A DNA stretch of 64,000 nt from NCBI GenBank assembly GCA_016933695.1, contig JAFGAL010000030.1:62001-126000 (forward strand). Reading direction: 5' to 3'. Made by a program: the position numbers and the translations under genes. The DNA comes from Candidatus Zixiibacteriota bacterium (GTDB lineage Bacteria; Zixibacteria; MSB-5A5; GN15; PGXB01). The notes below the pieces were generated by a model. It did not search any database. It was not told where the DNA came from and saw only the letters and a program-made list of their open reading frames with translations. This document shows, in pieces, positions 41,030 to 49,076 of this stretch (positions within the stretch are counted from its first letter, which is position 1; every line of letters starts with the position of its first letter).

Positions 41030-42594
41030 GAAAAGCCGGACTCCTGATGACGATTTTGATGATGGCGTTGATCTGGGGATGCACTCAGCAGAAATCATCA
41101 TCCGATATCGAAACCACATTTCTGACGGACTTCGAACAGCAGTTTGAAAAACTCGAACCGGCGTATGCCCTGGAACAGTGGAAACGAATCACCGGCGATA
41201 AATCGGCCGAACCGTACCAGTACACCCGGGCATACAACGCCTTTCTTTCCGACGTTGCCATGTTCGAAAAAGCCCGCCTGGCGCGTCAGACCATGCCCGA
41301 CGGTGTTGAACTGCGCCTGCTGGATATCGTCTATCGCACCCTGCTGGCCAATCAGATCGATCATCAGCCGGAAATTGCCGCGTTGTCTGATTCGCTTTCC
41401 CGGCTGTTCTTGCGGCGCGGTGACCGTACCAGATTGCAGGGCACCTTTTTGTATGCGTCAAAGCGAAGCAACCGCGAACGGGCGTACGCCGAGTACGACC
41501 GAATCGGCGGAGAACTGACCGACGGTGTGGCGCGTCTGATCCGCCTGCGCAATCTGGCCGCGTCCCGACTCGGCTACAAATCGTACTATTCCATGCAAAT
41601 GTCCGCGCAGGGCATTGACCCCCTGTTTCTGGATTCTCTTTGTTTTGATCTGGAAATGGCCACCCGCGGTATCTATACAAACATTTTGAACGACATCAAA
41701 ACCGAACTCGGGGTGGATACCCTCAACGTCTGGGATTTATGGGTCGGGGCGCCGTCTCTGCCGTTTGCCATCGACAGCCTTCTTCGCGGCGACAATCAGG
41801 AAACCCTGCTTCGGGCCACTCTCCGCGATATCGGTTTCGATCTGGCCAATATGCCGATCTATTTCTTTTTCGATTATTTCCCCGAAGCCCGGCGGGCGGT
41901 TGAACTGCATGTTATTCATTATCCCGATGACATCAGGATTCTCGCCGACCTGACCGACGGTTTCGCGTCGCTCGAACATCTGATGCGGGCCGGCGGATCC
42001 GCGATTTATGCCGCGTCGATCGACCAGGAGGAATACCTTCTGCGCCGTTCCCCGGCCGACTGCTGGACCGAAGCCATGGCCGGTTTTTATTCCCTGCTGG
42101 TACGCGAGGATGCCTGGCTGGAGCAGTATCTGGGATTGACAGACCGGCAAATCGCAGAATGGCGGGGATATTTTGACCGGGAAGCCGTCATCTCCATGCG
42201 CATGCTGCTGCTTCGCACCATGTTCGAACGGGAGCTGTATCGTGACGTCTACCGCGCCCCGGAACAGGTATACGCCCAATTGATGGAGCAGATCATGCTG
42301 TTGCCGGCCGATCAGTACCGCCACGTGTGGGCCGCCGGGGCCGATCACTTCTTTCGTCCACTGTATGCGCATAATTATCTGCTCGGGGAGTTGATCGCTG
42401 CCCAGATGTATCATCATATCAGACAGGACAGCGAGAAAATCGCGGCCAACAAGGCCGTCCGGCATTATCTCGTACAAAATTTCTACCGGTTCGGGCGTCG
42501 GCACGACTGGCCGCATATTCTGGAATGGGCGACCGGGGAAAAACTCAATCCGCAGTACTGGCTGGAACGGGTGAGCGCGGCCGAATTGCCGTAG
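41026..42594 (+). CDS. Lipoprotein related to M2/M3 metallopeptidases, zinc motif lost
   Basis: 522 residues. Signal peptide with lipobox LIWGC (Cys ~19). The body follows the helical M2/M3-type gluzincin plan: LRNLAASRLGYKSYYSM, then DDIRILADLTDGFASLEHLM and RRSPADCWTEAMAGFYSLL. Where the family has HExGHA, this protein has RAGGSA (R321-S325), so both His ligands and the catalytic Glu are missing. The third-ligand Glu (E349 in TEAMAG) remains. It is therefore probably a non-catalytic, envelope-anchored binding protein. It overlaps the preceding gene by four bases (ATGA), so the two apparent pseudoenzymes are co-expressed. Confidence 0.72.
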   Translation: MRKAGLLMTILMMALIWGCTQQKSSSDIETTFLTDFEQQFEKLEPAYALEQWKRITGDKSAEPYQYTRAYNAFLSDVAMFEKARLARQTMPDGVELRLLDIVYRTLLANQIDHQPEIAALSDSLSRLFLRRGDRTRLQGTFLYASKRSNRERAYAEYDRIGGELTDGVARLIRLRNLAASRLGYKSYYSMQMSAQGIDPLFLDSLCFDLEMATRGIYTNILNDIKTELGVDTLNVWDLWVGAPSLPFAIDSLLRGDNQETLLRATLRDIGFDLANMPIYFFFDYFPEARRAVELHVIHYPDDIRILADLTDGFASLEHLMRAGGSAIYAASIDQEEYLLRRSPADCWTEAMAGFYSLLVREDAWLEQYLGLTDRQIAEWRGYFDREAVISMRMLLLRTMFERELYRDVYRAPEQVYAQLMEQIMLLPADQYRHVWAAGADHFFRPLYAHNYLLGELIAAQMYHHIRQDSEKIAANKAVRHYLVQNFYRFGRRHDWPHILEWATGEKLNPQYWLERVSAAELP

Positions 42595-42627
42595 ATTCCG
42601 AACCGTTCACTGCAGAACCAATAACTC

Positions 42628-43977
42628 ATGCCCAAGGTCAAAAGCATAACCGAAGGCCCGATTGTCTCCACGATCTTCCGTCTCGCCTGGCCGGTGGTGG
42701 CCTCCATGTTTCTGGAATTGGCCTTGTCCATCACCGATTACTTCTGGGTCGGTTTTCTGGGGACTCCCGAACAGGACGCCATTACGACGTCGATGATCGT
42801 GACCTGGACAGTGTTTGCCACCATCGCGATTGTTATCACCGGTTTGACCGCATTGGTGTCGCGCGCGATCGGTGCCAATGATACTCCCGCCGCCGCCTAT
42901 GTTTCCAAACAGGGAATCCAGCTCGGGATCGGTATCGGCTTGGTTTTCAGCACCCTCGGGTTCACTCTGACACCGGCGATTCTCGATTTCATGAAAGCCG
43001 CTCCCAATGTCGTCGCCATCGGCGTTCCGTATCTTCGCATCTACTTTTTGGCGATGGTTTTCCTGTTTGTCAACGACGCACTCGGAGCGATTTTCCGCGC
43101 CACCGGAAACACCAAATCCCCAACGATCGCCTTTGCCGCCGGAACTGTAATCAATATCATTCTCGACCCCATCCTGATATTCGGCTGGGGACCGATCCCC
43201 GCCATGGGCGTGGTCGGTGCGGCTATTGCGACTTCACTCTCGGTAGTTATCTGTTTTATTATCTTTATCATCGTGCTGTATAAAAACCAGCTGGAATTTT
43301 CCCTGCGTGACTGGTATCGCCGGAAAACCGATTTTGCGATGATCCGCAAGATCATCAAAATCGGTCTGCCGATATCCCTGCAAAACCTGATCTTTGTTTT
43401 TATCTACTGGTTTCTGATACAACTGGTGCACCATTATGGCGATGCCGCCGGTGCCGCGATGGGGGTCGGCCACCGGATGGAAGCGTTGTCGTACCTGGTG
43501 GCGGTGGCGTTTTCCGTCGCCGCCTCGACTCTGGTGGGACAGAATCTCGGCGCGAAAAAAACTGAGCGCGCCGCCCGATGCGCCTGGTGGACGGTCGGCA
43601 TCATTGTCGCCGAGACCCTGGTCGTTTCAATCTTATTCATAAGCATTCCGCGAGTCATTGCCGGCATTTTTACCTCCGACCCCGCCACGCTTGAAATCGC
43701 CGTAGACTACCTGATCATTCTCGGGCTGTCGCAGGTTTTTATGGGCGTTGAAATCGTGCTTGAGGGGGCTTTCTCCGGCGCCGGAAATACTCTTCCCCCG
43801 ATGATTATCTCCGGGTCGCTGTCGATCATGCGCCTTCCGCTGGCATACTTTTTCAGTCTGACCCTGGGGTGGGGCATCAACGGCATCTGGTGGTCGCTGA
43901 CCATCACCTCGTTTTTCAAAGCCGTGATTTTACTCTTCTGGTTCCGGCGCGGCGACTGGAAAAAGAAGCAGTTGTGA
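42628..43977 (+). CDS. MATE-family multidrug/cation efflux transporter
   Basis: 449 residues, about twelve membrane helices in two MatE halves. The start is SITEGPIVSTIFRLAWPVVASMFLEL. Helix motifs ITGLTALVSRAIGA and ALGAIFRATGNTKSPT are typical of the first half, and GHRMEALSYLVAVAFSVAASTLVGQNLGA of the second. It exports toxic compounds or metabolites using H+ or Na+. Same direction as, and close behind, the lipoprotein gene. Confidence 0.93.
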   Translation: MPKVKSITEGPIVSTIFRLAWPVVASMFLELALSITDYFWVGFLGTPEQDAITTSMIVTWTVFATIAIVITGLTALVSRAIGANDTPAAAYVSKQGIQLGIGIGLVFSTLGFTLTPAILDFMKAAPNVVAIGVPYLRIYFLAMVFLFVNDALGAIFRATGNTKSPTIAFAAGTVINIILDPILIFGWGPIPAMGVVGAAIATSLSVVICFIIFIIVLYKNQLEFSLRDWYRRKTDFAMIRKIIKIGLPISLQNLIFVFIYWFLIQLVHHYGDAAGAAMGVGHRMEALSYLVAVAFSVAASTLVGQNLGAKKTERAARCAWWTVGIIVAETLVVSILFISIPRVIAGIFTSDPATLEIAVDYLIILGLSQVFMGVEIVLEGAFSGAGNTLPPMIISGSLSIMRLPLAYFFSLTLGWGINGIWWSLTITSFFKAVILLFWFRRGDWKKKQL

Positions 43978-43988
43978 TTTTTATCGCC

Positions 43989-44017
43989 TTGACTTTAACC
44001 CCCGTCCCATGTATATC
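43989..44017 (+). promoter_or_regulatory. Promoter upstream of the FAH-family gene
   Basis: TTGACT (43989-43994), 17-base spacer, TATATC (44012-44017), embedded in CCCATGTATATCTTAC, which recurs at the 34074 promoter. Confidence 0.6.
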
Positions 44018-44055
44018 TTACTGGCATAATTTTGGCAAAGGAGCACATGCGACCT

Positions 44056-44817
44056 ATGGATAGATTTATCAGATACGACACCCCGGACGGCACCGAGTGG
44101 GGTTTGTTCGAAGACGGTAAAATCGTCGGCCTGACCCACAATCCCGCGCTGGGTGTCGAGGAGTCCGGCAAACTGCATGAACCGTCGGCGGTCCGTCTGC
44201 TGGCACCGGTGACACCGTCGAAAATTATCTGTGTCGGTTTGAACTACAAGGAACATGTCGATGAATCACAATCCGCCGACAAACCGCCGGATGAGCCGTT
44301 GCTGTTTTCCAAGCCGCCGTCGGCCCTGATCGGTCCCGGTGCGAAAATTATCCGCCCCCCGATGTCCGATCGTGTCGACTACGAAGGCGAACTCGGGATC
44401 ATCATCGGACGGCCCTGTCGCAATGTCGCTCCGGTCGAGGCCGAGGATTTCATTTTCGGATTTACCTGTGTCAACGACGTTACCGCCCGCGATCTTCAGC
44501 GCAAGGACGGGCAGTGGACCCGCGCCAAGGGCTTTGACACCTTCTGTCCGACCGGGCCGTGGGTTACGCGTGATCTCAATTATGAGGATTTGCGCATAGA
44601 GACCTTTCTCAATGGTGAACTGAAGCAGTCATCGCGCACGTCTAAAATGATCTTCCCGGTTCCGATCCTGATAAGTTATATCTCCAAAGTGATGACCCTG
44701 TTTCCGGGCGATCTGATCTCCACCGGAACCCCGAGAGGAATCAGTCCCATGAATGCCGGCGACCGCGTGGAAGTCCGTATCGAGGGAATCGGATCACTGG
44801 TTAATGATGTCGTGTAA
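44056..44817 (+). CDS. Fumarylacetoacetate hydrolase-family protein
   Basis: 253 residues from ATG 44056; ATG 44047 and TTG 44032 are in frame, and AAAGGAG at 44037-44043 allows either ATG. The C-terminal FAH core has KIICVGLNYKEHVDES, EPLLFSKPPSALIGPGA, DYEGELGIIIGRPCRNV with the metal-binding Glu residues, and GDLISTGTPRGISPM. Members hydrolyse or isomerise C-C bonds in 2-oxo acids, or decarboxylate oxaloacetate; the substrate cannot be told here. It starts the run that continues to lptD, overlapping the next gene by 14 bases. Confidence 0.9.
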   Translation: MDRFIRYDTPDGTEWGLFEDGKIVGLTHNPALGVEESGKLHEPSAVRLLAPVTPSKIICVGLNYKEHVDESQSADKPPDEPLLFSKPPSALIGPGAKIIRPPMSDRVDYEGELGIIIGRPCRNVAPVEAEDFIFGFTCVNDVTARDLQRKDGQWTRAKGFDTFCPTGPWVTRDLNYEDLRIETFLNGELKQSSRTSKMIFPVPILISYISKVMTLFPGDLISTGTPRGISPMNAGDRVEVRIEGIGSLVNDVV

Positions 44818-46600
44818 ACTCGCTTTTATTCTCTCTGTGCTTTTCCTGACGGGTATCACCGCCGTCGCGGTCGATACCCTGCATGTCACCGCCGAACTCG
44901 ACACCCTGCGCAAACAGGTGGTAGGCGTGATGACGTATCGTCTGCCGGATACCCCGGAAATTGCCACGTTCGAATTCCAGCTGGTGCCGAATATGTACGC
45001 CGAAAGAAATACGCCGTATCTTAAGTCGAAACCGCAACTGCTGAATATTTTCGAATCAACCAACGAATGGGGCGGTATGACAATCGATTCGGCTTTACTT
45101 GATGGTGACAACAGTACCGAACGGGTAACGGTCGAGTATACGAAGGGGGGATTCCAACCTCAGGATAAAAACCGACTCAATGGACGAACTGTCCGCCTGT
45201 ATTTCACCACGCGCATTCCCCGACTGGGGGATCGCCTGTCATATTTCGGCGAGGATTATCTGCTCGACGGGTGGTTCCCGTTTCCGGCGCTGTTGCGTGA
45301 TGACGGCAGTTGGTACAATCCCGATTATAATGCCAACGCCGAGTTGGTGGGGCCGTTTATGCACTATGATATACACATCGCCGTTCCCTCCGGTATGATC
45401 GTTGCCGCACCGGTCCCACCGGAATCCGGTGATAAACAGGGGGAAACAACCTGCTATCGATACCACTTCGGTCCGGCACATGACTTTGGCCTGGCAATGT
45501 CACCGTATTACCTGATCGACTCGACCCGCCTTGGCAACGCCACCCTGCTTTATTACTATCACGCCGAGGAACAACCGATTCTGCCGGAGATTAAAACTGC
45601 CGCCGAATCGACCTATGTTTATATGAATAAAACTGTCGGCGAAAACGCCTACGGCCGCCTCGGTTTTGTGCTGACTCCGACCGCGATCGGCGGCGGAATC
45701 GAATTCCCCGGACTGATTTCCCTGTATTCACCGCGCGGCGGTGCGATGCTGTCGCGGATGTATGAACTGGTGGTCGTGCATGAAACCATACATCAGTGGT
45801 TTTACGCCATGGTGGCGTCCGATCAGGTTCGCGAACCCTGGCTGGATGAATCCGTTACCAATTTCTGGACCGATCGCGTTTTCTCTCATTTATGGGGTGA
45901 GGAAGACGGTCTTCTCGATCTGGCGGGACTATCATTGTCAAGCCGTGATTATCTGCGGCTGACCGCGCAGACTCCCGGCGGAGCAGGAAGACTCAATCGC
46001 CCTGCCGAAAGCCTTGTCTCGTCGGCGGATTTCTTCAGCGTGATATATAGCCACGGTGCACTGGCGCTGGAAACATTCGATAACCTGCTTGGCGATTCCC
46101 TCTCCGGGATTTTCTGGCGTGAGTATGTTGCACGAAATACATTTCGTCATGTTACTGCCGATGATTTTGTCACTCTCGCCGAAGAAATCAGCGGCAGTGA
46201 TATTCACAAAGCCCTGTTGTGCTTGCTCAATGACGCGGAAGCGCTCGATTACCGTGTCACCGAACTGACCAACACCCGCGTCGACAGTGTCGCCGAAATC
46301 GGCTTTACCCTGTCACGCACCGGCAAGCTCGACATCGCGATTCCGTATTGGATTATCCTGTATAACAATGACACTCTGCGCTATGAATGGAAACCGGAAT
46401 ACCGGGCCGAAAGAATCACGATTACCGCTCCGTCGCCGGCCCGCGAAATCATCATCGATCCGGAACACCTTGTCGCTGTCGACATCGATTTGATCAACAA
46501 CTCCGTTCTGGCCGCCGCCGACAATCGCCCCGGCCTGAGACTGTCGTCGGGGGTGATGTTTCTTGTCGAATCACTGCTCAGTGTTGTGGGAGGGTGGTGA
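44804..46600 (+). CDS. Secreted M1-family metallopeptidase
   Basis: 598 residues from ATG 44804 (ATG 44807 also possible). The upstream in-frame extension overlaps the FAH gene deeply and hides the signal peptide. Signal sequence CKLAFILSVLFLTGITAVAV. N-terminal beta domain, then the exopeptidase substrate motif TAIGGGIEFPGLI (GxMEN-like, with G-I-E-F) and the zinc site HETIHQW (H326-E327-H330) with the third ligand E349 in WLDES, 19 residues after the second His. It is predicted to be an active periplasmic aminopeptidase. The final ~120 residues are a beta domain. TGATG overlap with the next gene. Confidence 0.9.
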   Translation: MMSCKLAFILSVLFLTGITAVAVDTLHVTAELDTLRKQVVGVMTYRLPDTPEIATFEFQLVPNMYAERNTPYLKSKPQLLNIFESTNEWGGMTIDSALLDGDNSTERVTVEYTKGGFQPQDKNRLNGRTVRLYFTTRIPRLGDRLSYFGEDYLLDGWFPFPALLRDDGSWYNPDYNANAELVGPFMHYDIHIAVPSGMIVAAPVPPESGDKQGETTCYRYHFGPAHDFGLAMSPYYLIDSTRLGNATLLYYYHAEEQPILPEIKTAAESTYVYMNKTVGENAYGRLGFVLTPTAIGGGIEFPGLISLYSPRGGAMLSRMYELVVVHETIHQWFYAMVASDQVREPWLDESVTNFWTDRVFSHLWGEEDGLLDLAGLSLSSRDYLRLTAQTPGGAGRLNRPAESLVSSADFFSVIYSHGALALETFDNLLGDSLSGIFWREYVARNTFRHVTADDFVTLAEEISGSDIHKALLCLLNDAEALDYRVTELTNTRVDSVAEIGFTLSRTGKLDIAIPYWIILYNNDTLRYEWKPEYRAERITITAPSPAREIIIDPEHLVAVDIDLINNSVLAAADNRPGLRLSSGVMFLVESLLSVVGGW

Positions 46601-47508
46601 TGCTCGACATCATCCGTCAGTTACCCCGCGTTCGCGAGGCCCGCAAACTCTGGCTGATGTTGTATCTGCTGAAAGCCCTGCTGGCTTTTCTGCTGGTGCT
46701 CCCATTTCTGTTCACGGTCAATGCCGACCTGGCGCGATCCGCATTCGCAAAAACGCTTATGACCGGCTGGGATATATCGGTCATTCTGGAATTATTCGGT
46801 AATGCCGGCGAACTGCTTCCGGCATTTATCCTGATGATTCTGGCCGGGACGCTGGTTTACATGACGATCATACAATTCCTTAACGGCGGAGTATACTATG
46901 TGATCGTATCCGGTCATACCTCACCGATCAATTGGCGGGAATTTTTTGCCGAGTGCGGCGCCTGTTTTCTGTTGCATGTCAAAATCACCCTGCTGATGTT
47001 GCTGGTATACATCCTGCTGTTTTCGTCATCGATGTTCGTCGTCAGCCTCTTCGGTGCCACAGGGCAGAACCTGATGGGAACCGCCGCCCTGATTATGCTT
47101 CTGGGCAAACTGCTGATCGTCTTCTTGATCCTGCTGGCCGCGTCGGTATTTTCCGATTCCGCGCGTGCCACGGTTGCCGCCTATCCGGATCGCCCGTTCC
47201 GTGAAATTCTGAAAACAGCCTCGACCTATTTCAAACCAGGTTTCGCCGCCCTGACCGGTGCGTATATCATTACGTATCTTCCGTTTTTCATCCTCTGGGC
47301 ACTGGTGGAATGGTTGGCCTTGAAGGCAACCGGAGAAATCGGCGGATTGGTCGGTATCTTTCTGGAGTTCATCTTGTTTCAACTGGCCGCGGCGGTTCGC
47401 ACCGGGCAGAAACTGTGGTTTTTATTCTATCTGGGGCAGGATTTCAGGAAAACCAATCAGGGAAGATTTCTTCCCAAACAGATCGAACTGAATCTTGACG
47501 CACGCTGA
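46600..47508 (+). CDS. Polytopic membrane protein, unknown
   Basis: 302 residues from ATG 46600, which shares a base with the preceding stop; upstream in-frame sequence is shadow coding of the peptidase gene. Six or so hydrophobic helices (e.g. LLKALLAFLLVLPFLF, LLPAFILMILAGTLVYMTII, VKITLLMLLVYILLFSSSMFVV, LLGKLLIVFLILLAASVF). No motif I recognise. The overlap on both sides suggests it is coupled to the peptidase and DUF123 genes. Confidence 0.75.
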   Translation: MLDIIRQLPRVREARKLWLMLYLLKALLAFLLVLPFLFTVNADLARSAFAKTLMTGWDISVILELFGNAGELLPAFILMILAGTLVYMTIIQFLNGGVYYVIVSGHTSPINWREFFAECGACFLLHVKITLLMLLVYILLFSSSMFVVSLFGATGQNLMGTAALIMLLGKLLIVFLILLAASVFSDSARATVAAYPDRPFREILKTASTYFKPGFAALTGAYIITYLPFFILWALVEWLALKATGEIGGLVGIFLEFILFQLAAAVRTGQKLWFLFYLGQDFRKTNQGRFLPKQIELNLDAR

Positions 47509-47902
47509 TTCCAATTCCGGCTGTTATCAATTACTGCTTCGGCTCGACAATCCTGTTGGTATCACTATTGGGGCGCTGGGGAAGCTGTCATTTACAGACG
47601 GTTATTATTTCTATACCGGGCGGGCCAAAAGATACCTGCGCCAGCGTATCGAACGCCATCGCAGAACGGACAAAATCAAACGCTGGCATATCGATTATCT
47701 CCGCGAACGGGCCGAACTGATACAGGTATTTTACTTTCCTGATCGTTTCGACGAGTGTATAATCAACAAACACCGCGCTCAAACCTTGCGCGGCGCGAAA
47801 ATTATCCGTAAGTTTGGTTCATCGGACTGCCGATGCCAGGGACACTTGATTTATGCCGGAAGGGAAAAACCGGATTATGACCCGGAAACTGTACCAGGAT
47901 GA
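47495..47902 (+). CDS. DUF123 GIY-YIG-like nuclease domain protein
   Basis: 135 residues. DUF123 pattern: GCYQLLLRLDNPVGITIGALGKLSF, then DGYYFYTGRAKRYLRQRIERH with the Tyr-x-Tyr-x-Gly and Arg of a GIY-YIG fold, KIKRWHIDYLR, and the late Cys/His cluster SSDCRCQGHLIY. Some members act as endonucleases; the role of this one is unproved. The TTG start at 47495 lies inside the preceding gene's end, and the 3' end overlaps the AlaX-like gene. Confidence 0.85.
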   Translation: MTHADSNSGCYQLLLRLDNPVGITIGALGKLSFTDGYYFYTGRAKRYLRQRIERHRRTDKIKRWHIDYLRERAELIQVFYFPDRFDECIINKHRAQTLRGAKIIRKFGSSDCRCQGHLIYAGREKPDYDPETVPG

Positions 47903-49076
47903 TGCGTATCTGTTCGTATTCACCGCCGAGGTGTTGGAATGCCGGGCGCGTGACAATGAAAACGAAGTCATCCTCGATGCCACCGCGTTTTATCCCGAAT
48001 CGGGCGGTCAGTTGTACGACTTGGGATCGCTCGATAATCACGCGGTCGTCAATGTCTATGAAAACGACCGGGAACAAATCATTCATCTGGTCCAGGATGG
48101 CGTCTTCCGTCCCGGCCAGACGGTCGCCGGAAAAATAGACCAGGCCCGACGGCTGGACAACATGCGCAAGCATACTGGTCAGCATATTCTCTCGCAGGCA
48201 TTCGTCCGGGCGGCCGACGCCCGCACGGTCAGCTCCCATCTGAGCGATATCGAATGCACGATCGAGCTGGCGCGTGAAGATCTCACTCCGGAGGATTTCG
48301 ACCGTGTCGAGTCCGCCGCCAATGACATCGTTCGGCAAAACCTGACAGTTACCACGTCCTGGTATGACCGCGAGCAACTGCAAACCATGCCGATTCGTAA
48401 AATCCCGAACCGCGAGGGACGTCTGCGCATCGTCCGAATCGGCGACTTCGATTATACCGCTTGTGGCGGCACGCATTGCGGACACACCGGCGAAATCGGG
48501 CTGATCAAAATCATCGGATCGGCAAAAATCCGGGGACATATCCGCGTGACCTTTCTGGTGGGGCAACCGGCGCTGACCGATTATCAGCAAAAACACCGCA
48601 CCACGGCTGAACTCAGTGCCAGGCTGACCTGCCACCATACCGATCTGGTCGAGGTTATCGAAAGGAAAACCGACCAGATAATTTCATCACGCCGTGAAAC
48701 CGCCCAATTGCGCAATCAGCTGTTCGAACGGGAATTACCCGAGATCATGAACACCGCCGAGAAAGTCGGGGCAGTCGGATTGGTCGTCAGGGAAACCGGC
48801 AGTGACGATATGAAAGTCCTCAAGGATCAGGCCCTGAAAATCACGGGGGAGTATACGGCGGTGGCGGTGCTATATGCCGATGATAAACTCCTGGTCGCAT
48901 CGTCGAAAGATAGCGGTCTGCATGCCGGCGACCTCATCCGGCACCTTGCCGAACGGCACGATCTCAAGGGTGGGGGGAATCCGGTGCTGGCGCAATGCGG
49001 CGGCATCGATCCGGCCCGGATGACAGATATTGTGGAAAGCACGGTGCAACTGATACGGGAACGCCTTGATAGATAA
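47877..49076 (+). CDS. AlaX-like alanyl-tRNA editing protein (long form with DHHA1 domain)
   Basis: 399 residues from ATG 47877; an in-frame ATG at 47853 would extend it by 8 residues. It opens with the beta-barrel of the AlaRS editing module (ILDATAFYPESGGQLYDLG), then the zinc site RKHTGQHILSQAF and CGGTHCGHTGEIG, a coiled coil (~240-290) and a C-terminal DHHA1 domain ending with NPVLAQCGG. There is no aminoacylation core. It should hydrolyse Ser- or Gly-mischarged tRNA-Ala in trans. Confidence 0.9.
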   Translation: MTRKLYQDDAYLFVFTAEVLECRARDNENEVILDATAFYPESGGQLYDLGSLDNHAVVNVYENDREQIIHLVQDGVFRPGQTVAGKIDQARRLDNMRKHTGQHILSQAFVRAADARTVSSHLSDIECTIELAREDLTPEDFDRVESAANDIVRQNLTVTTSWYDREQLQTMPIRKIPNREGRLRIVRIGDFDYTACGGTHCGHTGEIGLIKIIGSAKIRGHIRVTFLVGQPALTDYQQKHRTTAELSARLTCHHTDLVEVIERKTDQIISSRRETAQLRNQLFERELPEIMNTAEKVGAVGLVVRETGSDDMKVLKDQALKITGEYTAVAVLYADDKLLVASSKDSGLHAGDLIRHLAERHDLKGGGNPVLAQCGGIDPARMTDIVESTVQLIRERLDR

